A program made the position numbers and the translations under genes. Below the pieces are notes generated by a model. That model saw only the letters and a program-made list of their open reading frames with translations. It searched no databases and was not told where the DNA came from. 64,000 nt of DNA, from positions 2,132,001 through 2,196,000 of the forward strand of contig NZ_CP095376.1 of assembly GCF_023008405.1 (NCBI RefSeq), written 5' to 3'. This document shows, piece by piece, positions 23,827-33,943 of the stretch. Source of the stretch: Amycolatopsis sp. FBCC-B4732. Lineage in GTDB: Bacteria; Actinomycetota; Actinomycetes; Mycobacteriales; Pseudonocardiaceae. Position 1 is the stretch's first letter. Every line of letters begins with the position of its first letter.

Positions 23827-24780
23827 GTGTTCGGCACGCTGCTCGACACGGTGCTCGACCGGACCGTGCTCCCGGGGTACTCCCGCCTCGGCTACGCCCT
23901 GCGGCGACGCGCGTGGGACGGTCCCGCTCCCGGCGCGTTGGACGGCCGCGTCGCGCTCGTGACGGGTGCCGGTTCGGGGCTGGGGGAGGCCACCGCGACC
24001 GGGCTGGCCCGGCTGGGCGCCGAGGTGGTGCTGGTGGTGCGCGATCCCGGCCGCGGGGAGCAGGCGCTCGCGCGCGTCCGCGCGGTGGCCCCGGGGGCGA
24101 AGATCCGGGCGGCCCGGTGCGACGTGGCCGATTTCGCGTCGGTGCGGGAGTTCGCGGCCGGGGAGTCGCGTGTGGACGTTCTCGTGCACAACGCCGGCGT
24201 GCTGCCGCCGCGGCGCTCGGAGAGCGTCGACGGCCACGAGATCACGTTCGCGACCCACGTGCTCGGCCCGCTGCTGCTGACCGAGTCGCTGCTCCCGGCC
24301 CTGCGTGCCGCCGGCGACGGCCGGGTGATCATGGTGTCGTCGGGCGGGATGTACACCCAGCCGCTCGCCGTCGACGACCCGGAATACCGGAACGGCCGGT
24401 ACCGCGGCGCGACGGCGTACGCGCGGACGAAGCGGATGCAGGTCGAGCTGACCCCGCTGCTCGCCGAACGCTGGCGGCCGGACGGCGTCGCCGTGCACAG
24501 CACCCATCCGGGCTGGGCGGACACCCCGGGCCTGGTCGGCTCGCTGCCGTCGTTCCGCAGGGTGCTCCAGCCGGTGCTGCGCACACCGGAGCAAGGTGCC
24601 GACACGGCGGTCTGGCTGGCGGCGGCCGATCCGCAGCCGGCGTCCGGGCGCTTCTGGCACGACCGGCGGGAGCGGCCGTTCCACGTCCTGCCGGGAACAG
24701 CGCCGAAGCCGGGCGAGGCGCAGCGGTTGCTGCGGTACTGCCTGGACGCGATCGGGGTCAGTTCCGGCTCAGCTGGATGA
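23827..24780 (+). CDS. Short-chain dehydrogenase/reductase (SDR)
   Basis: 317 residues from GTG 23827, which follows CGGAGG. ATG 23782 is an alternative start that adds 15 residues. The NAD(P) motif is TGAGSGLG, followed by NAG and the catalytic YARTK (Tyr-x-x-x-Lys), with a Ser in MVSSGG. A ~45-residue N-terminal extension (LLDTVLDRTVLPGYSRLGYA) precedes the Rossmann fold, as in light-dependent-reductase/retinol-type SDRs. The substrate is unknown. It overlaps the convergent gene by 23 bases. Confidence 0.85.
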   Translation: MFGTLLDTVLDRTVLPGYSRLGYALRRRAWDGPAPGALDGRVALVTGAGSGLGEATATGLARLGAEVVLVVRDPGRGEQALARVRAVAPGAKIRAARCDVADFASVREFAAGESRVDVLVHNAGVLPPRRSESVDGHEITFATHVLGPLLLTESLLPALRAAGDGRVIMVSSGGMYTQPLAVDDPEYRNGRYRGATAYARTKRMQVELTPLLAERWRPDGVAVHSTHPGWADTPGLVGSLPSFRRVLQPVLRTPEQGADTAVWLAAADPQPASGRFWHDRRERPFHVLPGTAPKPGEAQRLLRYCLDAIGVSSGSAG

Positions 24781-25369
24781 TGCGCACGCACGGCTCGTGG
24801 TCCTGCCACGGCTGCAGCCGGACGAAGCCGCTGACGCTGCGCTGGTGGGTGACGCCCTCGATGTCGACCTCGATGACCGGGTCGTGGAAGCGCACGGTGC
24901 CCTGGTCGGGGATTGCCAGCCGGGTCGGTGCCTCCACGCTGAGCGTGATGGTGCCGCCGAGCAGCGACTCCGAGCCGGGGCAGGCCATCGCTTTCGCCCC
25001 GTCCGGCCCGTCGAGCGCGTCGGCGTTGAGGCGCCGCAGGAACTCCTCGGCCACGGTACGGGCGGCTTGGAGCTGGCTGTCGCTGCCGCGCGAGAACGAG
25101 GAAGCCGCTGGAGACGGCGGCGCCGAGCTCGGTCCCGGATTCGCGGCGTTGTCGTGTGGCAGGAAGAAGCCGGGTGTGACGAAACCGGTCACCGCGACGA
25201 TGACGACGATCAGTCCCACCGCGGCGAGCGTGACCCACAGTCCGGTACGCCGCGGCCGCGGAGGCACGGGGCCGCGGCCGGGGTACGGCGGTGGGCCGTA
25301 GCCCGGGCGGGGTGCCCCGGCCCAGCCAGGCGGCGGTCCGCCTGGGTAGCCGTGCTGTGGATGCGTCAT
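24758..25369 (-). CDS. Membrane-anchored protein with Pro-rich N-terminus, unknown function
   Basis: 203 residues. The first ~40 are Gly/Pro/Tyr-rich (PPGWAGAPRPGYGPPPYPGR), then a single transmembrane helix (about 44-66), a Ser/Pro linker and an extracellular domain of about 110 residues that looks NTF2-like. Such proteins are common actinobacterial surface proteins of unknown role; I cannot name a function. Confidence 0.7.
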   Translation of the reverse strand: MTHPQHGYPGGPPPGWAGAPRPGYGPPPYPGRGPVPPRPRRTGLWVTLAAVGLIVVIVAVTGFVTPGFFLPHDNAANPGPSSAPPSPAASSFSRGSDSQLQAARTVAEEFLRRLNADALDGPDGAKAMACPGSESLLGGTITLSVEAPTRLAIPDQGTVRFHDPVIEVDIEGVTHQRSVSGFVRLQPWQDHEPCVRIIQLSRN

Positions 25370-25619
25370 GACGGTCGCCTTCCCTCCCCGGTCGGCCGAC
25401 CTCGAGAATAGGGTGATCATGCCGGTCGGCGCACGTCGGACACGCGCGAGCCTCGGGCCACGGCTGTCCGGCGAAGTCCGGCCGCGAACGGCTCGGAGCG
25501 CTCGTCCAGCTCGGCATCACCGCCAGTCCTGGGGAGAAGGGCACGGAAGCCGCCGCTCCAGCCGATGGCCGGACACGCTCGGCGTAACACGGTGAGCTCA
25601 CGGACCGGCCCCGAGCCTC

Positions 25620-25970
25620 TTACGCGTGCTCGGAACCGCCGTGAAACACCTCGACGTGGACTTTCGCTGCTGCCTCGCTGTCCAGCCAGCGCAACTCGAA
25701 TTGTTCGCCGTACCAGTCGAGTCGGGCCGACGCGAGCTCCTCCTGCGCGCTGTCGGTCCCCGGATCCGAGCGATCCTCGTACCGCCAGTGATCCGGCTCG
25801 TTCTCGTCCCGGCGCGCGAACACCATGTCGACGTAGGTGGTGCCGCCGGCTCGGGGGCTCTTGACGAGTTCCGGAACCGTGACGTGGAGGTACCCCTCGA
25901 ACCGCGTCCCGTCGATCACCTGGGCGATCCGGCCGGCGAATGCGAAGTCCTCCACCCTACCGCGCTTCAT
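25620..25970 (-). CDS. Hypothetical protein
   Basis: 116 residues starting at ATG 25970, which has a strong GGAGGT 5 bases upstream. The frame is open further up to 26078 but without a better start. The composition is acidic and beta-rich (VDMVFARRDENEPDHW, WYGEQFELRWLD). There is no signal peptide, membrane segment or family that I recognise. It stands alone between unrelated genes. Confidence 0.6.
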   Translation of the reverse strand: MKRGRVEDFAFAGRIAQVIDGTRFEGYLHVTVPELVKSPRAGGTTYVDMVFARRDENEPDHWRYEDRSDPGTDSAQEELASARLDWYGEQFELRWLDSEAAAKVHVEVFHGGSEHA

Positions 25971-26102
25971 CAGCACCTCCGCGGCCCATTTTCGTGCAAC
26001 GCAGTTGTCGGCTGTCCTTCGGGCAAGGGGTCGCATCACGCTCACGTCGGGTGCCACGCCGGCATCAGCTCCCCGCACATCCGGCGGAGCGCACCCGGCG
26101 GG

Positions 26103-28172
26103 CTAGCCGCCGAGGGCGACGTGGAAGAGCTTCTCGTTGCTGTTGTCCGGGATGCTGTCCTTGTCGCCGTTGTTGGTCGTGGTCAGCCACAGGCCGCCGT
26201 CGGGGGCGGGTTCCGCCGTGCGCAGCCGGCCGTAGGTGCCGGTGAAGTACGCCTGGACGTTCGTGAGGTCGCTGCCGCTGATGACCTCGCGGTACATCCG
26301 GGTCCCGCGTTCGCAGGCGACGTACAGGACGTCGCGCACGATGGCGATGCCGGAGCAGGAGCCGTCCGCCGTGGGGTACGTGCGCTTGGGGGCGATGAAG
26401 CCGGACGTGCCGCAGGTTCCGGACGTGCCTTCGCACGCGGGCCAGCCGTAGTTGCCGCCCTTGGTGATCAGGTTGGTTTCGTCCATCACCGCGTTGCCGA
26501 ACTCCTGCTCCCACAACCGGCCCTGCGAATCGAACGCGAGGCCTTGCGGGTTGCGGTGGCCGTAGCTCCACACCTGGTTGCCGAAGGGGTTGTCCGGAGG
26601 CACGCTGCCGTCCGGGTTGATGCGCAGCACCTTTCCGTTGAGGCTGGCCTTGTTCTGCGCGTTGTCGCCGTTCTGGGCGTCCCCGGTGCTGGCGTAGAGC
26701 TTGCCGTCGGGGCCGAAGCGCAGCCGGCCGCCGTTGTGGAACTTGTTGCGCAGCAGCCCGCTCAGCAGGACCTGCTCGGTTCCGGTGTCGAGCCGGTCGT
26801 TCTCGAGCTTGATCCGCACGATCCGGTTGTCGCCGGGGGAGGTGTGCATGAGGTACAGCCAGTGGTCGCTCGCGAAGCTCGGAGCGATGGCCAGCCCGAG
26901 CAGACCGCCTTCGCCGTCGGTGTTGTCGACGCCCGGGACCGTGCCCACGGTGGTCTTGACGCCGGTGGCGGGGTTCAGGTGGACGATGTCGTGGGCGTCG
27001 CGCCGGGTGTAGAGGATCGTGCCGTCCGGCAGGGTCGCCAGGCCCCACGGGATGTCGGTGTCGGTCGCGAGCTGCGTCACCGCGCAGACGGAGTCACCGC
27101 AGGACGCGCCGGTCGTCACGGTCGTGGTCGCGCTGGGCGCCGACGCGTTCGCCTGGGCGTCGCGGGCCACCACGTGGTAGCGGTAGGCCGTGTTCGCGGC
27201 GAGGCCGCTGTCGACGAAGGTGGTCGCGGGCGGGGTGGTGGCGGTCCCGGTGACGGTGCCGGCCTTGGTGTCGCCGCGGTAGATGTCGTACGCGCGGACG
27301 CCGATGTTGTCCGTGGCCGCGGTCCAGTTCAGGGTCACGGTCGTGCCGGCCGCGCTGCCGGTCAGCCGCGTGGGCGCGCTCGGCGGCTCGTTGTCCGGCT
27401 GGCACTGCGGTGGCGTGATGGGCACGGTGGCACTGGCCTGCGAGACGTTGCCCGCCGCGTCGCGCGCGTTCACGTAGAGGCCCCACGTCACGCCGCCGAC
27501 GACGGTGAGGCTGGTCGACAAGGTGCTCACCGACTTCATCAGCTGCCCGTCGTGGTAGACGTCGTAGAACGCGACGCCCACGTTGTCGCTGGAGGCGTTC
27601 CACGAAAGCGTCACCGCGTCGCAGACCAGGTCGCTCACCCGCGGGTTGCCCGGCACGGTCGGCGGCTGGGTGTCGCCGAGGGCGCTCCGCCACTTCTGGT
27701 TGTCCTGACCGGTGCAGGTCCACAACCCGACCAGCGTGCTGTTCGCGGTGCCGGCCCCGGTGACGTCCAGGCAGAGCCCGGACTGCACGCCGGTGATGGA
27801 GCCGTCGGCGTTGATCTTCCACTTCTGGTTGGCGCCGCCGTTGCAGGGGTAGATCTGGACGTCGGCGGGCGCGGTGGTGCGCTGGCCGGCGACGTCGAGG
27901 CACTGGGCGTCGTCGTAGACCCGCAGTTCGCCCGCAGGGGTGAGGGTCCACTGCTGGTTGGCCTGGCCGACGCAGTCGTAGATGTTGACCCGCGTCTTCG
28001 GCGTCGTGCTGTTGCCGACGACGTCCAGGCAGCGGCCGGAGGCGACACCGACCACGGTCGCACCGGCCGCGGCTTCGGCGGCCGGCGCGACCAACGTGGC
28101 GCCGGCGACGGCGACCGCCGCGACGGGCGCCCAGCGGCGTGACCATCGGCGGAGGCGGTTCGAGGAGGACAT
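26103..28172 (-). CDS. Secreted ricin-lectin/FN3/PQQ-type sugar dehydrogenase
   Basis: 689 residues. A Sec signal peptide (to about residue 35) is followed by a ricin-type beta-trefoil lectin (about 36-165) with three QxW repeats (NQQWTL, NQKWKI, NQKWRS). Two fibronectin type III domains (about 170-255 and 262-350) come next, then a glucose/sorbosone dehydrogenase domain (about 360-689) with GLATLPDGTILYTRRD, GGLLGLAIAPSF, RFGPDGKLYASTGDAQ and HRNPQGLAFD. It likely binds a polysaccharide through the lectin and oxidises sugars outside the cell. Divergent from the GH2 gene, with which it shares an AT-rich promoter region. PQQ synthesis genes are not in the window. Confidence 0.9.
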   Translation of the reverse strand: MSSSNRLRRWSRRWAPVAAVAVAGATLVAPAAEAAAGATVVGVASGRCLDVVGNSTTPKTRVNIYDCVGQANQQWTLTPAGELRVYDDAQCLDVAGQRTTAPADVQIYPCNGGANQKWKINADGSITGVQSGLCLDVTGAGTANSTLVGLWTCTGQDNQKWRSALGDTQPPTVPGNPRVSDLVCDAVTLSWNASSDNVGVAFYDVYHDGQLMKSVSTLSTSLTVVGGVTWGLYVNARDAAGNVSQASATVPITPPQCQPDNEPPSAPTRLTGSAAGTTVTLNWTAATDNIGVRAYDIYRGDTKAGTVTGTATTPPATTFVDSGLAANTAYRYHVVARDAQANASAPSATTTVTTGASCGDSVCAVTQLATDTDIPWGLATLPDGTILYTRRDAHDIVHLNPATGVKTTVGTVPGVDNTDGEGGLLGLAIAPSFASDHWLYLMHTSPGDNRIVRIKLENDRLDTGTEQVLLSGLLRNKFHNGGRLRFGPDGKLYASTGDAQNGDNAQNKASLNGKVLRINPDGSVPPDNPFGNQVWSYGHRNPQGLAFDSQGRLWEQEFGNAVMDETNLITKGGNYGWPACEGTSGTCGTSGFIAPKRTYPTADGSCSGIAIVRDVLYVACERGTRMYREVISGSDLTNVQAYFTGTYGRLRTAEPAPDGGLWLTTTNNGDKDSIPDNSNEKLFHVALGG

Positions 28173-28250
28173 TGTGCTGCCTTTCGCTTCGGGGCGACGC
28201 CGGACGGCGGGAATTGTCCGGCAGCTTGTCCGCTCAGTCGTGAAAATCTA

Positions 28251-28279
28251 ACGTATGTTGTCTCATATATCAGATCGAC
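28251..28279. promoter_or_regulatory. AT-rich regulatory site between sugar dehydrogenase and GH2 genes
   Basis: The stretch ACGTATGTTGTCTCATATATCAGA is strikingly AT-rich for this genome. TTGTCTCATATAT resembles one half of a palindromic repressor site. It lies about 40 bases before the GH2 start and 80 before the dehydrogenase start, suiting shared sugar-responsive control. Confidence 0.35.
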
Positions 28280-28314
28280 CGATTCGATGACACCCCCGAG
28301 CCACGGGAGCCCCG

Positions 28315-31128
28315 GTGGAACTGAACCGTCGCAAGCTGTTCGAGATCAGCACGGCGGGCGTGGCGACCGCGGGGTTGTCCACGCTCGGCCTCCCGCAGGC
28401 GAGTCCGGCCGGTGCGGCACCGGCCGGCCCGGTGACCGAAACGGTACTCCTCACCGGCAGCGACGCCGACCACACCGTCGACTGGGACTTCCAGGTCACG
28501 GCCGGCCGCCGGGCGGGGGAGTGGAGCACGATCCCGACGCCGTCGAACTGGGAGTGCCACGGCTTCGGCAGCTACCACTACGGCGGCGACCTGGTGCCGG
28601 CGGAGAAGGGTAGCTACCGGCACCGGTTCACCCCGCCGGCGTCGTGGTCCGGCCGCCGCATCTTCCTGGTGTTCGAGGCCGCCATGACCGACGCCGAAGT
28701 GCGCGTCAACGGCGTCTCGGCGGGGCCGGTGCACCAGGGCGGGTTCTACCGCTTCCGTTACGACGCAACCGCTTTGCTGCGGCTCGGCGAGCCGAACCTG
28801 CTCGAAGTCACCGTCAGCAAGGAATCCGCGGACGACTCCGTGAACGACGCCGAGCGTCGCGGTGACTTCTGGAACTTCGGCGGCATCTTCCGGCCGGTGA
28901 CCCTGCAGGCGTACCCGGCCGCCCGCGTCGACCGGGTCGCGGTCGACGCCCGCGCGGACGGGACCTTCACCGCGCAGGTCACCCTCGCCGGCGTGAGCAC
29001 GGCGTCGCGGCTGATCGCGCGGCTGCGGAGGCTCGACGGCACCGCGGTCGGCGACCCCTTTTCCGTCGCCGTGGCGAGCGGGGCGACCAGCGCGACCCTG
29101 ACCACGACGGCCGCGCAGCCGCTGCTGTGGACCGCCGAAACGCCCCACCTGCACCAGATCGAGCTGACGCTCGCGAGCGCCGCCGGAGTGGCCCTGCACA
29201 GCACGGTCGAACGCTTCGGCTTCCGCACGGTCGAAGTCCGGGCCGGGGACGGCATCTACGTCAACGGCCGGCGGATCGTCCTCAAAGGAGCGAACCGGCA
29301 CACCTTCTGGCCGACCTCCGGTCGCACGTCGAGTCCCCGCCTGGCCCGGCTGGACATCGAGCTGATGAAGGACATGAACATGAACGCGGTCCGGATGTCG
29401 CACTACCCGCCGGACGCGTTCTTCCTCGACCTCTGCGACGAGCTCGGGCTCTACGTCCTGGACGAGCTGACCGGCTGGCAACGCGACTACGACGAGGGCG
29501 TCGGCGCCCCGCTCGTCGAGGCCATGGTGCGGCGCGACGTCAACCACCCGTCGATCCTGTTCTGGGACAACGGGAACGAAGGCGGCTGGAACACCGCGCT
29601 GGACGACGACTTCGGCCGCCACGACCCGCAGCGGCGCGCGGTGCTGCACCCGTGGGCGACCTTCAGCGGCGTCGACACCAGCCACTACCAGAACTACAGC
29701 AGCACCGTGGCCAAAGCCGCCGGTAGCACGGTCTTCATGCCGACGGAGTTCCTGCACGGGCTCTACGACGGCGGGGCCGGCGCCGGGCTGAACGACTACT
29801 GGAAGGTCATGGGTGGCGCGCAGCGCTCCGCGGGCGGGTTCATCTGGGCGCTGGTCGACGAAAGCGTGGCCCGCGACGACCGGGGCGGCGCGCTCGACAC
29901 CAACGGCAGCCGGGCTCCCGACGGGATTCTCGGGCCGTACCGGGAGAAGGAAGGCAGCTTCTTCACGATCAAGGACATCTGGTCGCCGGTCCAGCTGGCC
30001 AATCCGGGCTACTACGACTCGGTCTTCCCGGCTTCGTTCGACCAGACGGTGAAGCTGGTCAACCGGTACGACTTCACGAACCTCCGGCAGTGCCGATTCG
30101 CCTGGCAGCTGCTGGCGTTCGCCGCCCCCGGCACGGGCGCCGGGCACCGGGTCGTCGCCGAGGGCCCGGCCGACGGCCCGGACGTCGCAGCCGGGGCGAC
30201 CGGCGCGCTGCGGCTCGGCCTGCCCGCCGACTGGGCCGGCGCCGACGCGTTGCGGCTGGACGCGACCGACCCGGCCGGCCGGGCGCTCACCGCGTGGACG
30301 TGGCGGATCCGCAAGGCGCCGGACTACGCCGCCCGCGTGGTGCGGCCCGCGACCACGGGAAGCGTCGTCACGACCGAGACCACGACGGACGTGACGCTCA
30401 TCGCGGGCGCCACCCGGATCACGATCGCCAAGGCGAGCGGACGGCTGACCGGCGTGCGGCGGGACGGCTCGCCGGTGTCGCTGGCGAACGGCCCGGCCCC
30501 CGCCCACGGGACGGCCGCGCTCACCGGGTTCAGCCACTTCCGCGACGGAACCGGCTGGGTGGCGCAAGCCGACTACAGCGGCGACCTGACTTCCGTGCGC
30601 TGGCGGCTGGACGCGAACGGCTGGCTGAGGCTGGATTACCGCTATCGCGCCACCGGAGATCACGAGCACCTCGGGGTGAACTTCGACTACCCCGAGGCGA
30701 ACGTGCGGGGCCTGACCTGGCTGGGGGACGGGCCGTACCGGGTCTACAAGAACCGGTTGCGCGGGGTGCACCTCGATGTCTGGACCAAGCCGTACAACGA
30801 CACCGCGACCGGCGCGAGCGGGTTCGGCTACCCGGAGTTCAAGGGTTACCACGCGCGGACTCACTGGGCCGTGCTGCAGACGTCCGAGGGGGCGGTCACG
30901 GTGGTCGCTGCGGAGGAAGGCCTGTTCCTGCGGTTGTTCACCCCTGCCCCAGGGCCCGATCCCCAGCACGCGGTGACCGGCTACCCGGCCGGCGGGATTT
31001 CTTTCTTGGACGGCATCGCGCCGATCGGAAACAAGTTCCACGACGTCACGGCGTTGGGCCCGGAAAGCCGGCCGAACGCCGCCACCGGTGATTACCACCG
31101 CACGGTGTACTTCCGCTTCGACGCGTGA
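28315..31128 (+). CDS. Tat-exported glycoside hydrolase family 2 (beta-galactosidase/glucuronidase type)
   Basis: 937 residues. The N-terminus has a twin-arginine-like signal (LNRRKLFEISTAG). The GH2 sugar-binding, Ig-like and TIM-barrel domains follow in order. The barrel carries the acid/base Glu422 in WDNGNEGGW and the likely nucleophile Glu478 in MPTEFLHG, plus NGRRIVLKGANRHTFWP at the barrel entrance. About 350 C-terminal residues add further beta domains. GTG 28315 follows GGGAG. It sits between two secreted sugar-active genes, suggesting removal of beta-linked galactose or a related sugar from the same glycan. The exact substrate is not determined. Confidence 0.88.
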   Translation: MELNRRKLFEISTAGVATAGLSTLGLPQASPAGAAPAGPVTETVLLTGSDADHTVDWDFQVTAGRRAGEWSTIPTPSNWECHGFGSYHYGGDLVPAEKGSYRHRFTPPASWSGRRIFLVFEAAMTDAEVRVNGVSAGPVHQGGFYRFRYDATALLRLGEPNLLEVTVSKESADDSVNDAERRGDFWNFGGIFRPVTLQAYPAARVDRVAVDARADGTFTAQVTLAGVSTASRLIARLRRLDGTAVGDPFSVAVASGATSATLTTTAAQPLLWTAETPHLHQIELTLASAAGVALHSTVERFGFRTVEVRAGDGIYVNGRRIVLKGANRHTFWPTSGRTSSPRLARLDIELMKDMNMNAVRMSHYPPDAFFLDLCDELGLYVLDELTGWQRDYDEGVGAPLVEAMVRRDVNHPSILFWDNGNEGGWNTALDDDFGRHDPQRRAVLHPWATFSGVDTSHYQNYSSTVAKAAGSTVFMPTEFLHGLYDGGAGAGLNDYWKVMGGAQRSAGGFIWALVDESVARDDRGGALDTNGSRAPDGILGPYREKEGSFFTIKDIWSPVQLANPGYYDSVFPASFDQTVKLVNRYDFTNLRQCRFAWQLLAFAAPGTGAGHRVVAEGPADGPDVAAGATGALRLGLPADWAGADALRLDATDPAGRALTAWTWRIRKAPDYAARVVRPATTGSVVTTETTTDVTLIAGATRITIAKASGRLTGVRRDGSPVSLANGPAPAHGTAALTGFSHFRDGTGWVAQADYSGDLTSVRWRLDANGWLRLDYRYRATGDHEHLGVNFDYPEANVRGLTWLGDGPYRVYKNRLRGVHLDVWTKPYNDTATGASGFGYPEFKGYHARTHWAVLQTSEGAVTVVAAEEGLFLRLFTPAPGPDPQHAVTGYPAGGISFLDGIAPIGNKFHDVTALGPESRPNAATGDYHRTVYFRFDA

Positions 31129-31171
31129 GTGCTTGTCGTCCGGATGAACGATTCCCTTCCCGTTCTCGGAA

Positions 31172-33943
31172 TCAGGACCGGCTCCACTGCCGGTTGGCCG
31201 GGTCGGCGCAGTCGCCGGTCGTCAGCTCGGTGCTGTTCGCCGTCCCGCGACCGATCGGTGTGAGGCACTGCGCGGACGCGGCGTTGATGACGGCCCCGTC
31301 GGACCGCACCTGCCAGTGCTGATCGGCCGAACCGGTGCAATCGGTGATCCGGACGGCAGCCGAGTCCGCTTGGAGGCACTTGGTGTCGTAGACCTCGAGG
31401 GCGTTGCTGTCGGTCGAAACCCACGTCTGGTTGCTACCGCCGTTGCAGTCCCACAGAGCCGGGCGGGTGCCGTTTTCCTGGGACAGGGCCGGAACGTCCA
31501 CGCACTTGCCGGACGTCGTCCCGCGGAGCACGCCGGTGACGTCGCCGCGGGCCCAGCGCTGGTTCGCGCCGCCGTTGCACGTCCAGACGCCGATCGTGGT
31601 GCCGGCGGTGGTGCCGTGCGCGGTGGCGTCGAGGCACTTGCCGGTGCCGTCCTGGGTGACCGTGCCGTCGGCGTTGAGCGCCCACTTCCGGGAGCCGGTG
31701 CAGTCGGCGATCTGCGTGGCACCGTCGGCGGTCACGTCGAGGCATTTGCTGCCGTAGACGCGCAGTTCGCCCGCCGCGGTCAGGGTCCAGCTCTGGTTGC
31801 TCCCGGCGGTGCAGTCCCACAGCGCCACCCGGGTGCCGTTCGTGGTGCTCGCGGCGGGAACGTCCGCGCACAGGCCCGATTCCGCACCCTTGAGGATGCC
31901 TCGCAGATCACCGGCCGGTTGCGGGGTGATGGTGAGGTTGTCGAATTGGTCGGTCTGGTAGCCGACGACGCCGAGGCCGGCCTCCCCGGTGAGGAACGTC
32001 CGGTCGGTCGTCGTCGCGAGGGTGGCGCCGTCGGCCTTGGCGGTGATCTGGTTGCCGCTGAACGTGAGGCTGAGCGTGTGCCAGGTGTTCAGGCCCAGTG
32101 CCACGCGCGTGCCGGAGACCAGGGTGGTCAGGACGCCGCCGGTGGAGTTGCGGGCGATGGACCAGGCGCCGGTGTCGCTGATGCGCAGCTGATAGGCGGC
32201 CTGGTTGCGCTGCGGCCGGTTCTGGGTGCCGGCCCGCCCGAGCAGCGTCACGGTGCCGGTTTGGCGCAGGGTGACGTCGACGCTGACCGCGTAGTTGCTC
32301 CAGGACGGATCCCCGACGAGGGTGAAGGCGTCGCTGTCGTCCTGCCAGTTGATCGGCCGGACCGGCGCGACCTGCTGCAGGCACTGCCCGGACCGCCCGC
32401 CGGTGCACGGGCGGGTTTCGTAGGAGCCCTGCATGTCCTCGGTGTACTTGGGCTGCTTGCGGGTGGCGTACTGCTCGAAGTTGTCTGCGTAGGGCAGCGC
32501 GAGACTGCCGCGAGCCGGCCCGGCAGCGGTGCCCTTGCCCTGCCCGGTCGTCGTGGTGACCGTGTAGATGTGGTTCGGCTGCAGGGTCAGCCGGTAGCCG
32601 CCGTTGGCCGGCGTCACGTCCGGCTGGCGCACGAACCAGTTCGCGGAGTTCGACGAGCCCATGTCGGTGGCCCAGACGTGCACGGTGCCGGTGCTCAGCC
32701 CGCCGGAGACCTTGACGTCGACGGTCTGCGCCGCGGTGCTGCCGCTCGTTTCGTACACCGTGGAGTAGTCGGTGTTGTTCGGGGACTTCAGCGACACGTA
32801 GCTGCCGTTGGCGCGATCGCCGCCGAGGTAGGCGCTGGCCGAGCCGTTGAGGTACTTCCAGCCGGGCTGGGTGAACTGGGCGTAGTGCGCGTTGGCCCAC
32901 AGGTTCTTGCCGACCCGGTACGCCCCCGACCACGGCGAGCCGGCGTCCATCAGCCCGACCGTCGCGTACGGCAGGTTCGGGGTGATGGCCGCGATCAACG
33001 GCCAGTTCAGGTACCCGCTGATCTCGGCGTCGAGGTAGCCGCGGTTGACGGTGCGGATGTAGGGCACGACGCCGTCGTTGTCGTCCTGGGAACCGAACTC
33101 GCTGGCCCACAACGGCTTCCCGCTCGAGCGGGCGTTGGCGGTGGTGCTGCACGAGGTCGCTTGCGACAGGTAGCCGCACACGTAGTGGTTGCCCAGCGTG
33201 CCCACGGCGTTCTTCAGCGCGGGGTCGGCGGCGAACTCGTCGGCCATGCCCCACCCGCTGTCGTCGCCGACGATCTTGACGGCGGAGAAACCGGCGTTGT
33301 CCAAGCCGGTGCGCAGGTTCTTGTACCAGGTGCTGTCGTGGCCGCGTTCGTTCCAGCCGCCCAGGTAGCTGATCGTCAGCCCGTGCCCGCGGGCGCACTT
33401 CAGCCACGAGATGTCGTAGTCGATCATGTCCTGGGACCAGAAGCTGCCCCCGCCGATCCAGCCGGGAGCCGCCCAGGGGAGGGCCACGAGCTTGATGCCG
33501 GGGTTCCGCGCGACCGCCTGTTCGCCGAGCCAGAACTCGTAGCCGACGTTGCAGTCGATGTCCCCGCGGACGTGCTGGTGCGACGGCTCGGATCCGTCGG
33601 TGGAGTTCGCGTCCCCGCCGATCTCCAGCTTCAGCAGTTGCACGGCCGCGCCGTAGCCGGGTTTGAAGAGGTAGTCGAGGATCTGCGAGCGTTGCGGTTC
33701 CGGGTAGTCGACCAGCAGGCGTGAGTTGCCCCCGCCGCCGCTGATGGCACCGACCCCGTCGAACGTCCGCCCGACGACCCCGCCGTTCACTTCCGCCGTG
33801 GTCGCGGCGCCGGCTTCGGGGGCACTCACGATGTGCAGGACGCCGGCCACCAAGGCCGAAAGGGCGAACTGGACCGCGATGCGGAACGCGCGGGGCTGCT
33901 GCTGCCGCGAGGTGCGCCGGGACTGGGGGATCGCGTGAGGCAC
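31172..33943 (-). CDS. Secreted GH59 galactocerebrosidase-like glycosidase with two ricin-type lectin domains
   Basis: 923 residues. A signal peptide (to about residue 46) precedes a TIM-barrel domain that matches the human GALC/GH59 pattern: FDGVGAISGGGGNSRLLVDY, LLKLEIGGDANSTDGSEPSH, the acid/base Glu199 in GGWNERG and the nucleophile Glu282 in LWASEFG. A beta-sandwich/lectin region (about 480-640) follows, then two ricin beta-trefoils (about 645-780 and 785-923) with QSW/QRW/QTW/QHW repeats. It probably releases beta-galactose from glycolipids or galactans outside the cell. GTG 33943 follows AGGAGAAG. GH30 was considered but the N-terminal signature fits GH59 better. Confidence 0.88.
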   Translation of the reverse strand: MPHAIPQSRRTSRQQQPRAFRIAVQFALSALVAGVLHIVSAPEAGAATTAEVNGGVVGRTFDGVGAISGGGGNSRLLVDYPEPQRSQILDYLFKPGYGAAVQLLKLEIGGDANSTDGSEPSHQHVRGDIDCNVGYEFWLGEQAVARNPGIKLVALPWAAPGWIGGGSFWSQDMIDYDISWLKCARGHGLTISYLGGWNERGHDSTWYKNLRTGLDNAGFSAVKIVGDDSGWGMADEFAADPALKNAVGTLGNHYVCGYLSQATSCSTTANARSSGKPLWASEFGSQDDNDGVVPYIRTVNRGYLDAEISGYLNWPLIAAITPNLPYATVGLMDAGSPWSGAYRVGKNLWANAHYAQFTQPGWKYLNGSASAYLGGDRANGSYVSLKSPNNTDYSTVYETSGSTAAQTVDVKVSGGLSTGTVHVWATDMGSSNSANWFVRQPDVTPANGGYRLTLQPNHIYTVTTTTGQGKGTAAGPARGSLALPYADNFEQYATRKQPKYTEDMQGSYETRPCTGGRSGQCLQQVAPVRPINWQDDSDAFTLVGDPSWSNYAVSVDVTLRQTGTVTLLGRAGTQNRPQRNQAAYQLRISDTGAWSIARNSTGGVLTTLVSGTRVALGLNTWHTLSLTFSGNQITAKADGATLATTTDRTFLTGEAGLGVVGYQTDQFDNLTITPQPAGDLRGILKGAESGLCADVPAASTTNGTRVALWDCTAGSNQSWTLTAAGELRVYGSKCLDVTADGATQIADCTGSRKWALNADGTVTQDGTGKCLDATAHGTTAGTTIGVWTCNGGANQRWARGDVTGVLRGTTSGKCVDVPALSQENGTRPALWDCNGGSNQTWVSTDSNALEVYDTKCLQADSAAVRITDCTGSADQHWQVRSDGAVINAASAQCLTPIGRGTANSTELTTGDCADPANRQWSRS

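Noticed and set aside
31150..31173. GATTCC/GGAATC inverted repeat between convergent GH2 and GH59 genes as terminator
   Set aside because: Only 6 bp with a 12-base loop, and it runs into the GH59 stop codon.
31172..33943. Assignment of the lectin-bearing glycosidase to GH30
   Set aside because: The N-terminal FDGVGAISGGGG and LEIGGDANSTDGSEPSH stretches fit the GALC-type GH59 pattern better.
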